Counted from the stretch's first letter, positions 27,516 through 37,515 are shown. The stretch: 46,778 nucleotides of DNA from Candidatus Zhuqueibacterota bacterium (GCA_016931775.1 JAFGEC010000159.1:1-46778), one strand, 5' to 3'. Notes: a model not told the origin generated them from the letters alone. Numbers and translations are program-made.

Positions 27516-28037
27516 CTATTCACTGTCATAGTGTACCAATGACTCAACACGGTAGGTCGATAAGTTGTCACGTCCCCTTAAAAAATCCAATTCGACAACA
27601 AATCCAAATCCGGCCACTTTGGCGCCCAAACGCTCAACTAAATGAGCGGTGGCCTTGGCGGTCCCACCAGTGGCGAGCAGGTCGTCTACTATCAGAACCT
27701 TCTGTCCTGCGGATACAGCATCTTCATGCATTTCCAGAGTATCAGTTCCATACTCGAGCTCATAGGTTTCGGATATTTTCTTGTATGGTAATTTCCCCGG
27801 TTTCCTCACCGGAATCATACCGATTCCCCATTCATGCGCCAGAACAGCCGCAAAAATAAAACCTCGGCTTTCGATACCGATAACGGCATCAATTTTTTGA
27901 TCGTTATATTTCTGTTTGAGTAAACGAATTGACTGTTGCAATGCCGGACCGTTGCCTACCAATGTGGTGATATCTTTAAAACCAATTCCCTTTTTGGGAA
28001 AATCGGGGACATTCCGTATGCATGAAACGAGATCCAT
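27516..28037 (-). CDS. apt: Adenine phosphoribosyltransferase
   Basis: This 173-residue cytoplasmic salvage enzyme makes AMP from adenine and PRPP. The family signature is complete: IRNVPDFPKKGIGFKDIT at the N-terminus, IESRGFIFAA, PVRKPGKLP and the PRPP-binding loop VLIVDDLLATGGT (residues ~115-127). The length is that of typical bacterial Apt. AGGAAAGG precedes the ATG. It lies 62 bp after the acylphosphatase gene and may share the asnS transcript. Confidence 0.96.
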   Translation of the reverse strand: MDLVSCIRNVPDFPKKGIGFKDITTLVGNGPALQQSIRLLKQKYNDQKIDAVIGIESRGFIFAAVLAHEWGIGMIPVRKPGKLPYKKISETYELEYGTDTLEMHEDAVSAGQKVLIVDDLLATGGTAKATAHLVERLGAKVAGFGFVVELDFLRGRDNLSTYRVESLVHYDSE

Positions 28038-28099
28038 TTTTATTTTCCTTTCCTGTTTGTACTGTTGTCATAAAAATTGTATCAGGTGATAATTATCTT

Positions 28100-28378
28100 C
28101 TAATACGAAATTCGAAACGTTTCAAACCGATTTTTGCATTGTCCCCATTGTACATCGAGACCGGTAACATGTGCGTGCGCCGGACCGAGTTTTAAGGCGG
28201 AAACGTACTCTTGAATTAAACCACGAGGTCCTTCAACGTGGCTTTCAACACTGCCATCCATACAATTACGAACGTATCCTTTTAATCCCAACTCAACTGC
28301 CCGATGGTAGGCAAAAAAACGAAAACCAACACCTTGTACAACACCTCTAACAACAATGAGGGCCGATTCTTCCTGCAT
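28100..28378 (-). CDS. Acylphosphatase
   Basis: This is a 92-residue ferredoxin-like alpha/beta enzyme that hydrolyses acyl phosphates. The motif VVRGVVQGVGFRFFAYHRA carries the catalytic Arg20, and GYVRNCMDGSVE carries Asn38. The ATG at 28378 with AGGA upstream gives the normal family length; the longer frame runs back into asnS and is rejected. It starts 13 bp after the asnS stop. Because the butyrate kinase pathway nearby makes acyl phosphates, a house-cleaning link is conceivable, but co-location is not proof. Confidence 0.93.
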   Translation of the reverse strand: MQEESALIVVRGVVQGVGFRFFAYHRAVELGLKGYVRNCMDGSVESHVEGPRGLIQEYVSALKLGPAHAHVTGLDVQWGQCKNRFETFRISY

Positions 28379-28391
28379 GTTAAAAATCCTG

Positions 28392-29687
28392 TCAAGGGTA
28401 TAATCTATAAATTGTTCTGGGAAACGGAATGGTTTCCCGAATATGTTGTAAACCGCAGATATACGCCACTGTCCGTTCGATTCCCAAGCCGAAACCGGCA
28501 TGCGGGACACTGCCGTATTTTCGCAGATCCAAGTACCATTTAAATGCATCGGCGGGCAAGTTATGTTCTTTGATCCTTGTTAACAAGATATCCAGATTAT
28601 CTTCACGCTGTCCACCGCCGATAATTTCACCATATCCTTCAGGAGCCAACATATCAACACACAGAGCGCGGTCGGGTTTTGCAGGATCGGTCTTCATATA
28701 AAAAGCCTTGACCTGGGCCGGGTAATGAGTAACCATAACCGGTTTTTCGAATTTATCGGAAATAATCGTCTCATCGCCGCCGCCGAAATCGTCTCCGTCT
28801 TTGAATTCTGCATTGGCTTCATGCAGAATCTGTACCGCCTCATCATATGTAATACGTGGAAACGGACGAACAATTTTTTCCAGGCGACCAGTATCTCGTT
28901 CAAGTGTTTCCAGTTCATCTTTTCTGTTCTCGAGAACCTGTTGTACAACATATTCGATCATGCCTTCCGCCAGGTCCATGTCCTGACTCAGGTCACAGTA
29001 AGCCATTTCGGGCTCAATCATCCAAAATTCCGTCAGATGGCGCCGTGTTTTTGATTTTTCTGCGCGGAAAGTGGGACCGAAACAGTATACTTTTCCAAAC
29101 GCCATAGCGGCAGCTTCCATATAGAGTTGTCCACTCTGGGTAAGATAAGCTTTTGACTCAAAATAATCGGTTTCAAAAAGTGTCGTGGTGCCCTCACAAA
29201 CGGACGGTGTAAAAATAGGTGCATCGATCAGGGTAAAGCCCAATCCATCAAAATAGTCACGACAGGCTTTGATAATCTGGTGGCGAATTTTCATAATCGC
29301 ATGCTGACGGCTGGAACGCAGCCATAGATGACGATGATCCATGAGAAAATCAGTTCCGTGCTCTTTGGGTGTAATCGGATACTCTTCTGCAATATGAATA
29401 ATTTCCAGCGTATCGACCTGCAATTCACAACCCCCTTTTGCACGTTTGTCCTCTTTCAGTACTCCTGTTACCCTTAATGCGCTTTCCTGGGGAAGGTGAA
29501 TACATTGTTCAAAAAGTTCCTCACTCACATTACCGCTAAATACGACAGCCTGAATGATGCCCGTGCCATCACGGATCATTAAAAAGGCCAATTTTCCTTT
29601 ATGTGTCTTATTGTACAGCCACCCATTAATGACCACTTCCTGCCCCAAATAATCTGCCGCTGAATCAATAAATACTTGTTTTGCCAT
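28392..29687 (-). CDS. asnS: Asparaginyl-tRNA synthetase
   Basis: This 431-residue class IIb synthetase charges tRNA-Asn with asparagine. An N-terminal OB-fold anticodon-binding domain ([26 protein letters not shown]) is followed by the catalytic core. Motif 2 is [27 protein letters not shown], and motif 3 is near [16 protein letters not shown]. The E...K..RRHLTEFW pattern is that of AsnRS rather than AspRS. The ATG at 29687 with AAAGGACGTAAAGGAT upstream is preferred over a longer frame to 29765. Its presence means the organism need not rely only on the amidotransferase route for Asn-tRNA. Confidence 0.95.
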   Translation of the reverse strand: MAKQVFIDSAADYLGQEVVINGWLYNKTHKGKLAFLMIRDGTGIIQAVVFSGNVSEELFEQCIHLPQESALRVTGVLKEDKRAKGGCELQVDTLEIIHIAEEYPITPKEHGTDFLMDHRHLWLRSSRQHAIMKIRHQIIKACRDYFDGLGFTLIDAPIFTPSVCEGTTTLFETDYFESKAYLTQSGQLYMEAAAMAFGKVYCFGPTFRAEKSKTRRHLTEFWMIEPEMAYCDLSQDMDLAEGMIEYVVQQVLENRKDELETLERDTGRLEKIVRPFPRITYDEAVQILHEANAEFKDGDDFGGGDETIISDKFEKPVMVTHYPAQVKAFYMKTDPAKPDRALCVDMLAPEGYGEIIGGGQREDNLDILLTRIKEHNLPADAFKWYLDLRKYGSVPHAGFGLGIERTVAYICGLQHIRETIPFPRTIYRLYP

Positions 29688-29857
29688 ATCCTTTACGTCC
29701 TTTCTCGTTTTCCTGGAATTAAACACACTCCGATAGTTAAGGTACGAGCTGAATAACCGGCGCAATATAGTTTACATATTTTTATTTACAAAAATCCCAT
29801 ACGGACAAATAATATACCGACGACATGAAACTGTAACCGAAAGTATAATGTGCTATT

Positions 29858-30880
29858 TTAGTACCACACCTCGGGCTTCACCTGGCGATTCATAAGATCC
29901 TGCATCGCTTTTTTAGGTTCCTTGTTTTGAAACAATACCTGATAAACCTGCTTGCAGATCGGCATTTCGACATTATATTTATCAGACATCTCGACGGCTG
30001 CCTGGCATGTACGCACACCTTCTGCAACCATGGTCATTTCGGATAGCACCTCATTTAATTTTTTACCTTTTCCGATTTCTTCACCGACAAAACGGTTTCG
30101 ACTGTGGCGGCTCATACAGGTAACGATTAAATCACCCATACCGGACAATCCGGCAAATGTCAGCGGATCGGCACCCAGGTAACGTCCCAAACGCGCGATT
30201 TCCGCCAGCGCGCGAGGTTGCAGGGCAGCTTTGGTATTATCGCCAAATCCGGCTCCATCGCAAATACCGGCAGCAATAGCTATAACATTCTTCAATGCGC
30301 CTCCGAGTTCCACCCCGATGATATCGTGACTCCGGTAGATACGAAAAACAGAGCTATTGAGAACATGCTGGAGCTTTTTAGCCACGGCCTCTTTTTCGGC
30401 TGCCACAACGACTGCCGTTGGTATCCCACGACTGACTTCCTCAGCGTGACTGGGGCCGGATAAAACGGCGAAACGATCGGAGAAAAAACCAGGTGTCTCT
30501 GCCTGTATGATTTCGGAGATCCGCATGCAGGTCGTGCTTTCAATTCCTTTTGTACAGCTGATTAAAACGGTTTTTCTGTCGATTTCGCAATCAGCAAGCT
30601 GCTGCGCGACACTGCGGACGACGTGAGAAGGTACAACAAGAAAGATAAACTGCGAACCCTTTACGGCACTTCCGAGATCATTTGTAATTTGAACCGACGG
30701 CGGTATAATCGCTCCCGGTAGAACCGCTTCACGCCGTCGTGTCCGGCTTAACTGTTCCGCCGCTACGGGATCAAATTCCCACAATTTTACATTGTGAAAA
30801 ACACCCATATAATTGGCAAGGGCGATACCCCAACTGCCTGCGCCGAGAATCGTAATTCTGCATCTTTTCTTTAAGGGCAT
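29858..30880 (-). CDS. gpsA: Glycerol-3-phosphate dehydrogenase [NAD(P)+]
   Basis: This 340-residue cytoplasmic enzyme reduces dihydroxyacetone phosphate to sn-glycerol-3-phosphate for phospholipid synthesis. The nucleotide-binding loop is ILGAGSWGIALANYMG (residues ~11-26). Family motifs follow: LVVPSHVVR, SCTKGIE, LSGPSHAEEVSRGIPTAVVVA, the catalytic GALKNVIAIAAGICDG, and LAGLSGMGDLIVTCMSRHSRNRFVGE. The length is normal and no defect is seen. It is read as its own unit: 170 bp separate it from asnS, and about 225 bp, with a terminator-like hairpin, lie upstream. Confidence 0.96.
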   Translation of the reverse strand: MPLKKRCRITILGAGSWGIALANYMGVFHNVKLWEFDPVAAEQLSRTRRREAVLPGAIIPPSVQITNDLGSAVKGSQFIFLVVPSHVVRSVAQQLADCEIDRKTVLISCTKGIESTTCMRISEIIQAETPGFFSDRFAVLSGPSHAEEVSRGIPTAVVVAAEKEAVAKKLQHVLNSSVFRIYRSHDIIGVELGGALKNVIAIAAGICDGAGFGDNTKAALQPRALAEIARLGRYLGADPLTFAGLSGMGDLIVTCMSRHSRNRFVGEEIGKGKKLNEVLSEMTMVAEGVRTCQAAVEMSDKYNVEMPICKQVYQVLFQNKEPKKAMQDLMNRQVKPEVWY

Positions 30881-30937
30881 AACACGTGCTCAAAATATTC
30901 ACTTTTATATAAATATGTTAAAAATATTTAACAAAAA

Positions 30938-30955
30938 CAACACTTTATTGTGTTG
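30938..30955 (-). terminator. Possible terminator downstream of the GT2-methyltransferase gene
   Basis: On the minus strand CAACAC-AATAAA-GTGTTG is followed by TTTTTG, a short 6-bp stem plus U-run. It lies about 150 bp after the GT2-methyltransferase stop and 58 bp before the gpsA start. The stem is weak, so the call is tentative. Confidence 0.35.
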
Positions 30956-31104
30956 CTGGACGAGAGAATGTAAAATCCAATGCCCATTTTGCCGGTTATT
31001 CATCGGAACACTTTTGATTGACAGAAATTCATAGTTTTACACAAGGCAAAAGTTAATGACATAAAAAAAGACTATAAATTGAAAAGTTTCGGGAGTATAT
31101 CTAA

Positions 31105-32541
31105 CTAATCAAGCGGCTTTTCAGTTTTCCGAGCTATACAAATAATTGATTGACCCGGCCAAGGAAGAAAGCGATCAATTAGTTTAAAAAACCATACCAA
31201 GGAGTCATACACCTTGAGTTGAAGCATGGAAAAATGTCGTCGCTTAAGGATTTTTCCATTCACAATCCAACCCGGTGTGGAGACACGATTAAATTGGAAT
31301 ACATGCTCAACTTCGAATCCGGATTCAATGACAATTTTACGAACATCTTTTTCTGAGTAGCGACGCTCATGCTTGACTGTTTCATCTAGTGTGGAGAACA
31401 ATGATTGCAAATGAGGGACGAGGAGTATCAGACGGCCTTCATTAATCAGAATTTTGTAAATATTTTTCAAAGCGTGCTTGTCATTTTTAATATGTTCGAG
31501 TACATTGAGGCAAACCACGGTGTTTATCTTTTCGTCCGGAAGCGATGGATCGATTTCATCGGAAATGTCCATTTGGACAACACGTACATTGGGCCGCCCG
31601 TAGAACATATTATTCAGTGTTTGAATATGCAGCGGGTCGATATCAGTGCAAATATAACGCTCTCGTGGTAACAATGGCTGAGTAATGTTGCCAATGCCAG
31701 AGCCGATTTCCAGTACACGATCACCGACATACGGTGAGATAACATTGGCCATCCATTTATTAAGCCGATGTGTATGTGAGAAGCAAAATAATGTACTGGC
31801 GTCTTTTTCAACATACAGATCATCTACAAACCAATATTTCAATATAATAAAAAATGCCTCCACCCCATCCTTCCAATTGATCTTTTTGCCTTCCGAATAA
31901 GTCCGCCCATAATAGGAAACGGGGACTTCATATACCCTAAATCCTCTTTTTGCTACTTTTGCTGTTATTTCAGGTTCGATTCCAAACCGTTTTGCACGAA
32001 TAGGTATGCTTTTCAGTAATTGCATTTTGAATACCTTGTAACAAACCTCCATGTCGGTCAGATTAAGACCGGTGAAAAAATTCGACATAAAAGTTAACAA
32101 TTTATTTCCGATGCTATGATGAAAAAACAGAACCCGTCGCGGGCGACCGGTGGTAAAACGTGTTCCATAAACAACATCAGCAACGCCTTGTAATATAGGT
32201 GCCAATACTTCGGCATATTCGTTGGGATCGTATTCTAAATCCGCATCCTGAAAAATAGCTATATCCCCGGTCGCCTTTTGGACCGCAAATTCGATCGCTG
32301 CGCCTTTTCCTTGATTTTTTTCGTTCCGAAACAATTTTATCATAGAGTTCTTTGCTGCTATTTCGGTTAAAATTTCCCACGTACCATCGGTCGAATGGTC
32401 ATCGACAATAATAACTTCCCTTTGCAAGGAGGCCGGTAAAGGCGCAGCAAGGACTTTGTCGATCAAAGTACGGATGAGATATTTTTCATTGTAAACAGGA
32501 ATCAGTATCGAAAGCAGACGTATCCGACTTCTGTCATCCAA
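31105..32541 (-). CDS. Fusion of family 2 glycosyltransferase and class I SAM methyltransferase
   Basis: This is a 478-residue two-domain cytoplasmic protein. Residues ~8-240 are a GT-A glycosyltransferase of the dolichyl-phosphate mannose synthase type: LSILIPVYNEKYLI, VDDHSTDGT and FQDADLEYDP with the metal-binding D-A-D at 99-101. Residues ~255-440 are a class I methyltransferase: VLEIGSGIGNITQPLL (motif I), ICTDIDP and VVCLNVLEHI. Such proteins may transfer a sugar to a lipid carrier and methylate a product, or act on glycolipids. The GT-C enzyme at 35-36.5 kb, which uses polyprenyl-phosphate sugars, would be a natural user of the product. AAGGAGG precedes the ATG. The gene lies 68 bp after the golvesin-domain gene. 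Confidence 0.87.
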   Translation of the reverse strand: MDDRSRIRLLSILIPVYNEKYLIRTLIDKVLAAPLPASLQREVIIVDDHSTDGTWEILTEIAAKNSMIKLFRNEKNQGKGAAIEFAVQKATGDIAIFQDADLEYDPNEYAEVLAPILQGVADVVYGTRFTTGRPRRVLFFHHSIGNKLLTFMSNFFTGLNLTDMEVCYKVFKMQLLKSIPIRAKRFGIEPEITAKVAKRGFRVYEVPVSYYGRTYSEGKKINWKDGVEAFFIILKYWFVDDLYVEKDASTLFCFSHTHRLNKWMANVISPYVGDRVLEIGSGIGNITQPLLPRERYICTDIDPLHIQTLNNMFYGRPNVRVVQMDISDEIDPSLPDEKINTVVCLNVLEHIKNDKHALKNIYKILINEGRLILLVPHLQSLFSTLDETVKHERRYSEKDVRKIVIESGFEVEHVFQFNRVSTPGWIVNGKILKRRHFSMLQLKVYDSLVWFFKLIDRFLPWPGQSIICIARKTEKPLD

Positions 32542-32609
32542 GCGTTACCTCCTTCTTTGGGAATGGTCTTTGTTTCATCACAACACGTATAGTCTATTTC
32601 TGCAAAGAT

Positions 32610-34682
32610 TTAATACACACGGACATTTGTCGGGGATTTAGGAGGTGTGGAATCGGGAATAACATCATCACCCATATAATGGAACCGCATGGCATCTGCA
32701 ATAACAGTGCCATTAGCGCCCTTTGTTGATATACGCACATAACCCTGTTTACCGACCGGTAGTTCAACGTAGCCCAGGCGGTTCCACTGGCCGTAATCTA
32801 TCTGCTGATTGATGGCGCCGCGAATTTTTATCGTGTCACTCACACCGATTTCAAACGGGACGTTGGTGGCTTCTGAAACCGTTTGGGGGTAATCACCATG
32901 CCATCCATGCCATTCGCTTACTTCGTACCAGCCCGGGACACCGATGGTCGGATAATATGTGGCCGTATATATATCGCTTCCCGGATTGACAGCGTGGTAT
33001 CCGTAATTTTCATCAAATACACCGTTTGCACCGTCCACATCATAATTCGGTATCGATATTTTCCATGTAGAGCCAGAAAGGGCCCAAAACGGATTATTCT
33101 GTGTAAAATCCTTAAAACCGGCGGCTGATTTCTTTTGCCACGGTCCATCCAATCGCACGGCATCGCTTCCCGGAGAAGTGGCATTCATGAAAAAATTATC
33201 GACGATAATATCACATACCGCCGTTGTCGGTTGTTTGAAAAGTAAAATACCGTCTCCGCGTAGGTTATGATTGCCGTAATTATATCCATATAATTCGATA
33301 GGTTCGTCGACCAATTCCCCCGTGTTCCATGAAGGATCCTGTCCGCCTTTCAACCGGTAATACGGTCCACCCTGCAATTGTGAAGAACTGACGACCTGAT
33401 TCGATCCGGTACCGTTACAAATAACACACCCGTTATCAAAATAACGCAACAATAAATACGGCTCTCCGTTCAATGTCTGAACATTACTTGTTGGATATCC
33501 CATATTGGTTTCGTATTCGTCATACCAATACCAGTATTGATAAGTATCACCACCTGTAAAGCCGTAATAACATTCGGTAATCATGGCGTGAGACAACCCA
33601 AAACGCACTTTATTGAACCGGTTTTTACCATTCCAAAAATGGTTTTCCGCAAAATAATCAAGAAAAAAAATCACCTGTGGCTGGACTCCCAGAGTCATCC
33701 AATTCATAACATCATTGTGGATATAGCTCCAAGTTGTAAACCGCTGATATCCCTCGAAACAATGGCCGTTAACGATATCGTAATATTGATGTAAGCTGCT
33801 TCCGGTATTAACGCTTAACAAGTTTGGCAGATCCGGTGCCATCTGATTCATCAAGTCAACCTCAGCCTGAATCCATAAATCCATGCCATGTTTCCACTGC
33901 GCGTCGATCCAGTCGGTTCCATGCTCTATGCGGTCGTCGACACCGTTCATGTCAAAATCAAAATCAGCGTTTTCTGAAGGGAAAATGACGCGAAAGTAAT
34001 CGTGAAAAATACCGTCTAGCAGGCGGTAATCCCATTTCATTTCGTTTATGATATTTTTTTTGGCCAAAAAATCCCAGACCTGGTCGCCGTCCACAAATGG
34101 ACAAAATTCTCCAAAATTCGGTCGGTATCCTTGCCCTAAAACCCGGATTACTCGAAAAACTGTATCTCCTTTAGCATGATGTTCATTTATTCCATACTCT
34201 CCGCTTGGTGTGGTAACAAGCGTCGTATCTGAATGCACGTACAAAATCGCAATTACATCCGTATTTATTCTGATGTGTATAGCATCATCAGGTAATCCTT
34301 CAGTCGTCGACACCTTGATCAACTCATCACCCGGGGCCAAATCTTCCAACAGCACTGCACGGTAACTCGTGACGAGAAAATATTCCGCGGGGCTATAAAT
34401 ATTGACGCCATTTGCACCCATACCGAGTAAAATCTGGTCAGGATCCTGAGCGCGAAGGATTGGAACCAGAACATCAACTTTGGTATCAAACATACCCGGG
34501 ATAATAGCCATATCAAAACCGGCTAACATATTAATTTTTGTACCATTTGACCACGAATGAATTGGATTGTCAAAATAGTCCATAGCAATTCGCGGATAAG
34601 GAGGATTCAGGTCGGCAGGCGATTGTGCGTACCCAAAAGAAACAATAATAATTATCAAAAAAAAACTCGTAAAATTCTTCAT
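32610..34682 (-). CDS. Secreted putative glycoside hydrolase-like protein with golvesin domain, C-terminally truncated
   Basis: This is a 690-residue exported protein with signal FTSFFLIIIIVSFGYAQ. The N-terminal region (about 25-420) looks like the putative glycosyl hydrolase (GHL) barrels, with LLDGIFHDYFR and aromatic-rich strands; this part is tentative. Residues ~565-672 form a golvesin C-terminal-like domain (YTATYYPTI.VPGWYEVSEWH...GYVRISTKGANGTVIADAMRF). The protein then stops at DSTPPKSPTNVRVY, which is exactly how a fibronectin III domain normally begins. A following Fn3 and a sorting domain have therefore probably been lost. Without them the protein may be released rather than anchored. 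An upstream TGGAG serves the ATG at 34682. Confidence 0.7.
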   Translation of the reverse strand: MKNFTSFFLIIIIVSFGYAQSPADLNPPYPRIAMDYFDNPIHSWSNGTKINMLAGFDMAIIPGMFDTKVDVLVPILRAQDPDQILLGMGANGVNIYSPAEYFLVTSYRAVLLEDLAPGDELIKVSTTEGLPDDAIHIRINTDVIAILYVHSDTTLVTTPSGEYGINEHHAKGDTVFRVIRVLGQGYRPNFGEFCPFVDGDQVWDFLAKKNIINEMKWDYRLLDGIFHDYFRVIFPSENADFDFDMNGVDDRIEHGTDWIDAQWKHGMDLWIQAEVDLMNQMAPDLPNLLSVNTGSSLHQYYDIVNGHCFEGYQRFTTWSYIHNDVMNWMTLGVQPQVIFFLDYFAENHFWNGKNRFNKVRFGLSHAMITECYYGFTGGDTYQYWYWYDEYETNMGYPTSNVQTLNGEPYLLLRYFDNGCVICNGTGSNQVVSSSQLQGGPYYRLKGGQDPSWNTGELVDEPIELYGYNYGNHNLRGDGILLFKQPTTAVCDIIVDNFFMNATSPGSDAVRLDGPWQKKSAAGFKDFTQNNPFWALSGSTWKISIPNYDVDGANGVFDENYGYHAVNPGSDIYTATYYPTIGVPGWYEVSEWHGWHGDYPQTVSEATNVPFEIGVSDTIKIRGAINQQIDYGQWNRLGYVELPVGKQGYVRISTKGANGTVIADAMRFHYMGDDVIPDSTPPKSPTNVRVY

Positions 34683-34973
34683 CGATCAAACTCCAGTCAT
34701 TCAGGTCTTTGCATAATATCGAGCATCGGCGATGTTTAAAATATTTATCAATTTACTAATACTCGCATATTCAAGGCTTTGCGTATTTAAATATAATCCT
34801 GCACATCTACATTCGCTGCAAAAATCATACCTCAAACTTATTTTTAATCAAACATACATAAATATTTATTTTTATTCTTGATATAACAACATCTTTTTTT
34901 TTGCTTGTAAAATGATTACAGATTGACTAAATTCAAATACAAAAATGAAATTTTAGCATTCGCAGGGAAAACA
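34683..34973. other. Divergent intergenic region between the golvesin-domain and GT-C genes
   Basis: This AT-rich spacer of about 290 bp should hold promoters for both divergent genes. No confident -35/-10 pair stands out. It contains the 13-mer GCAAAGCCTTGAA on the minus strand (near 34773), which recurs on the plus strand near 45966 in another intergenic region. No gene is seen. Confidence 0.3.
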
Positions 34974-36506
34974 ATGTCGATTTTAATTGGATTTGGGGTA
35001 CTATCTGTTGCCATTTATGCGGTCATTCTCTATCTATTCAAATACAGATTGACCGGCGCCTCGGAAAAAATCCTAGGTATCCCCAAAATTAACCAGCCTG
35101 TATCGCAATTGGAACTTTATTTGTTCCTTTTTACCGTCATTTTAGCTGTAATTCTGCGAATCAAGTGGATGGGGCGGTCGCTGGTATTTGACGAAATCCA
35201 CAATGTACTCTACAGTATCAATGTCAATTCTATTTGGACAGTCATTTCATCGTCATATGGTTTCAGTAATCATATCGGCAATTCTCTGGCTGCATACTTT
35301 GCAAAAAATCTGTTCGGGACAGCTGACTGGGTTTTTCGTCTGCCTTCTCTGTCTCTTGGATTGTTGAGTATATTCTACATGTGGCATTTTGGTCGCCGAT
35401 ATTTTGGCCCGAAAACGACCATGATTGCCCTCCTCGCAGTCGCATGTTCCCCGACACACGTCAACTGGAGTGTATCCGCCCGCGGATATGCCGGTATGTT
35501 ATTCTTTGGTTTAATCTTAATTTTTCAGTTTTTGGAATTGCTGCAAAAGCCATCAAAGTCCACTGTTGCTGTTTATATCATTGCCGCTGTGCTTGGCATC
35601 TATTTTCATGTATATACCACATTGGTCATTGCCTCACAAGCTGTGTTTTTATTTTTTCTCGTGGTTCGAAAATTACGTTCACCTCAAAAGCCAAACATAT
35701 CCCCAAAAACATTTTTTGTTATCTGGCTCGCTTTTGGATTGAGTGCTTTTTTTTCAATTTTGATCTATTTACCCGTCATGAAACAGATGATTGATAGCCT
35801 GAACCTTTATGGACAGGTAAAGATTTTCAGAGAAGGATTTCCCTTGGACCTTTTGCAAGCGCTGGCAGGCAGTCCCACATTCGTTTCACTGCTTGCCGGT
35901 TCGGTATTTGCGATTGGTTTATTTACTTTTTATAAAGCCCGCTCAATCGAATTTTACTACTATGTTTGTTTATTTCTATTTCCGACAATGATCGTATGGC
36001 TTTCGAGACCGTATTATTTGTATCCCCGTTTTTTTTATTACTTGCTACCGGTTTTCCTTTTATTTATAGTTACCGGCGTAATATTTATTCTGAAAAAAAT
36101 TGAAATCTTACGATTCAAGCAGTTGTTTCGTGCAGGCGTTGCGTTAGTTGTGTTATTGATATTTGTAAACTGGATTGCGCAGTCGTGGAATAAAATTCAT
36201 AAAGGTCGCATAGAGGGTGTTGCCGATATCATGAAAGAATATGCCGGCCCAGGTACAGGCTTTTGTGCGATCGGGATCGGTTCAAATCTATTCGAGTACT
36301 ATATCAAACAGACAATTGTCCCTAAAAATATCGACGAGTTTAATGAGATAGCCTCGAGATATACTCAAATTATTTGTGCATATGATAGGCGTCCCGGCGT
36401 TGAATCGCCGCAACATTCTGAGATCGGGCACTATCTGGAAGAAAACTCGACCCTTTTATACGACGATCATTTCAAGATTTTTTTACTCGGCAGCAGTCAA
36501 CAATAA
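34974..36506 (+). CDS. GT-C integral membrane glycosyltransferase (GT39/ArnT-like)
   Basis: This is a 510-residue inner-membrane protein with about ten to twelve hydrophobic segments. After the first membrane helix, VFDEIHNVLYS (Asp73-Glu74) is the conserved acidic pair of GT-C enzymes such as PMT and ArnT, which use polyprenyl-phosphate sugars and glycosylate acceptors outside the membrane. WVFRLPSLSLGLLSIFYMWHFGRRYFG and SVSARGYAGMLFF are further family segments. A TTG start at 34923 is possible. ATG 34974, behind AGGGA and directly before the first helix, is preferred. Its stop lies 1 bp from the convergent purM stop. The donor may come from the GT2 enzyme at 31-32.5 kb, which is an inference. 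Confidence 0.82.
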   Translation: MSILIGFGVLSVAIYAVILYLFKYRLTGASEKILGIPKINQPVSQLELYLFLFTVILAVILRIKWMGRSLVFDEIHNVLYSINVNSIWTVISSSYGFSNHIGNSLAAYFAKNLFGTADWVFRLPSLSLGLLSIFYMWHFGRRYFGPKTTMIALLAVACSPTHVNWSVSARGYAGMLFFGLILIFQFLELLQKPSKSTVAVYIIAAVLGIYFHVYTTLVIASQAVFLFFLVVRKLRSPQKPNISPKTFFVIWLAFGLSAFFSILIYLPVMKQMIDSLNLYGQVKIFREGFPLDLLQALAGSPTFVSLLAGSVFAIGLFTFYKARSIEFYYYVCLFLFPTMIVWLSRPYYLYPRFFYYLLPVFLLFIVTGVIFILKKIEILRFKQLFRAGVALVVLLIFVNWIAQSWNKIHKGRIEGVADIMKEYAGPGTGFCAIGIGSNLFEYYIKQTIVPKNIDEFNEIASRYTQIICAYDRRPGVESPQHSEIGHYLEENSTLLYDDHFKIFLLGSSQQ

Positions 36507-36507
36507 A

Positions 36508-37515
36508 TTAAAGCTTGATGATCCGGCCGATTGGGAAACAGGATTCATTAACCGATTTTAATTTTTGAGCTACTGATTGTTCGTGACCAGCGGAAACGAC
36601 GAGGATCAGTCCTATTCCCAGATTAAAAACCCTCCTCATTTCCTCATCGGATACATTGCCGTGTTGTTGAATTTTCTTAAACTCCGGGGGAATTTTCCAG
36701 CTGCTCCAATCGATCCGGAGCCCCAAACCATCACGAAGCAGGCGTTTGGTATTCCCTTCAATTCCACCCCCGGTAATGTGGCTGATACCAACCACAGCTT
36801 CCGTTGTACGTACGGCGGTTATGGCTTTCTGATAGCTTTTATGAACTTTGAGCAGACATTCTCCCCAGGTCGATTCACAATCACGAATCGGCTCATTCAC
36901 GTCAATACCGGCCATATCGAACAATATTTTACGGGCCAAGGAGTATCCATTCGTGTGCAGCCCGTTGGATGGTAAACCCAACAAAACATCGCCCGGTATA
37001 ATATTCTGGCCGTCAATGATTCTTTCTTTGTCGACTGCACCGATAATTGTGCCAACCAAATCGTATTCACCGGTTGCGTAAAAGCCCGGCATTTCCGCCG
37101 TTTCCCCTCCGATGAGCGCAACTCCGTTTTGTTTGCAGGCTTTTGCCATTCCCCGAATTATCTCTGTCATCACACCGGTCTCAAGCTTGAGTGTGCCGAC
37201 GTAATCCAGGAAAAACAACGGATCGGCACCGCAGGTCATAATATCATTGACGCAATGATTGACCAGATCCTGTCCGACGGAACCATGGCAGCCGGTCATA
37301 AACGCTATTTTTAATTTTGTTCCGACGCCATCGATACTGGAAACGATGACCGGATTGGAATATTTTTTTAAATCCAATTCAAAAAAACCGGCAAAAAGAC
37401 CTATTCCACGCAGCACGTGCTCGTTAAAGGTTTCTTTGGCCAAACTGCCGATGGCCTTTATTGATTGTTCAGCCTCTTCAAGATTTACACCACTGTCTCG
37501 ATATGTCACTGCCAC
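36508..37515 (-). CDS. purM: Phosphoribosylformylglycinamidine cyclo-ligase (AIR synthetase)
   Basis: This 335-residue cytoplasmic enzyme catalyses the fifth step of purine synthesis (FGAM + ATP to AIR). It begins TYRDSGVNLEEAEQSI and contains VSSIDGVGTKLKIAF, GQDLVNHCVNDIMTCGADPLFFLDY, ALIGGETAEMPGFY, GLPSNGLHTNGYSLAR and ISHITGGGIEGNTKR, all diagnostic. The start is GTG at 37515 with AGGGAG upstream. It is an isolated pur gene in this window. It converges on the GT-C gene with a single base between the two stop codons, so any transcript end must lie inside the neighbouring gene. Confidence 0.96.
   Translation of the reverse strand: MAVTYRDSGVNLEEAEQSIKAIGSLAKETFNEHVLRGIGLFAGFFELDLKKYSNPVIVSSIDGVGTKLKIAFMTGCHGSVGQDLVNHCVNDIMTCGADPLFFLDYVGTLKLETGVMTEIIRGMAKACKQNGVALIGGETAEMPGFYATGEYDLVGTIIGAVDKERIIDGQNIIPGDVLLGLPSNGLHTNGYSLARKILFDMAGIDVNEPIRDCESTWGECLLKVHKSYQKAITAVRTTEAVVGISHITGGGIEGNTKRLLRDGLGLRIDWSSWKIPPEFKKIQQHGNVSDEEMRRVFNLGIGLILVVSAGHEQSVAQKLKSVNESCFPIGRIIKL

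Noticed and set aside
28378-28549. Longer start for the acylphosphatase
   Set aside because: The extension only re-reads the end of asnS in another frame; the 92-residue form has the normal family length.
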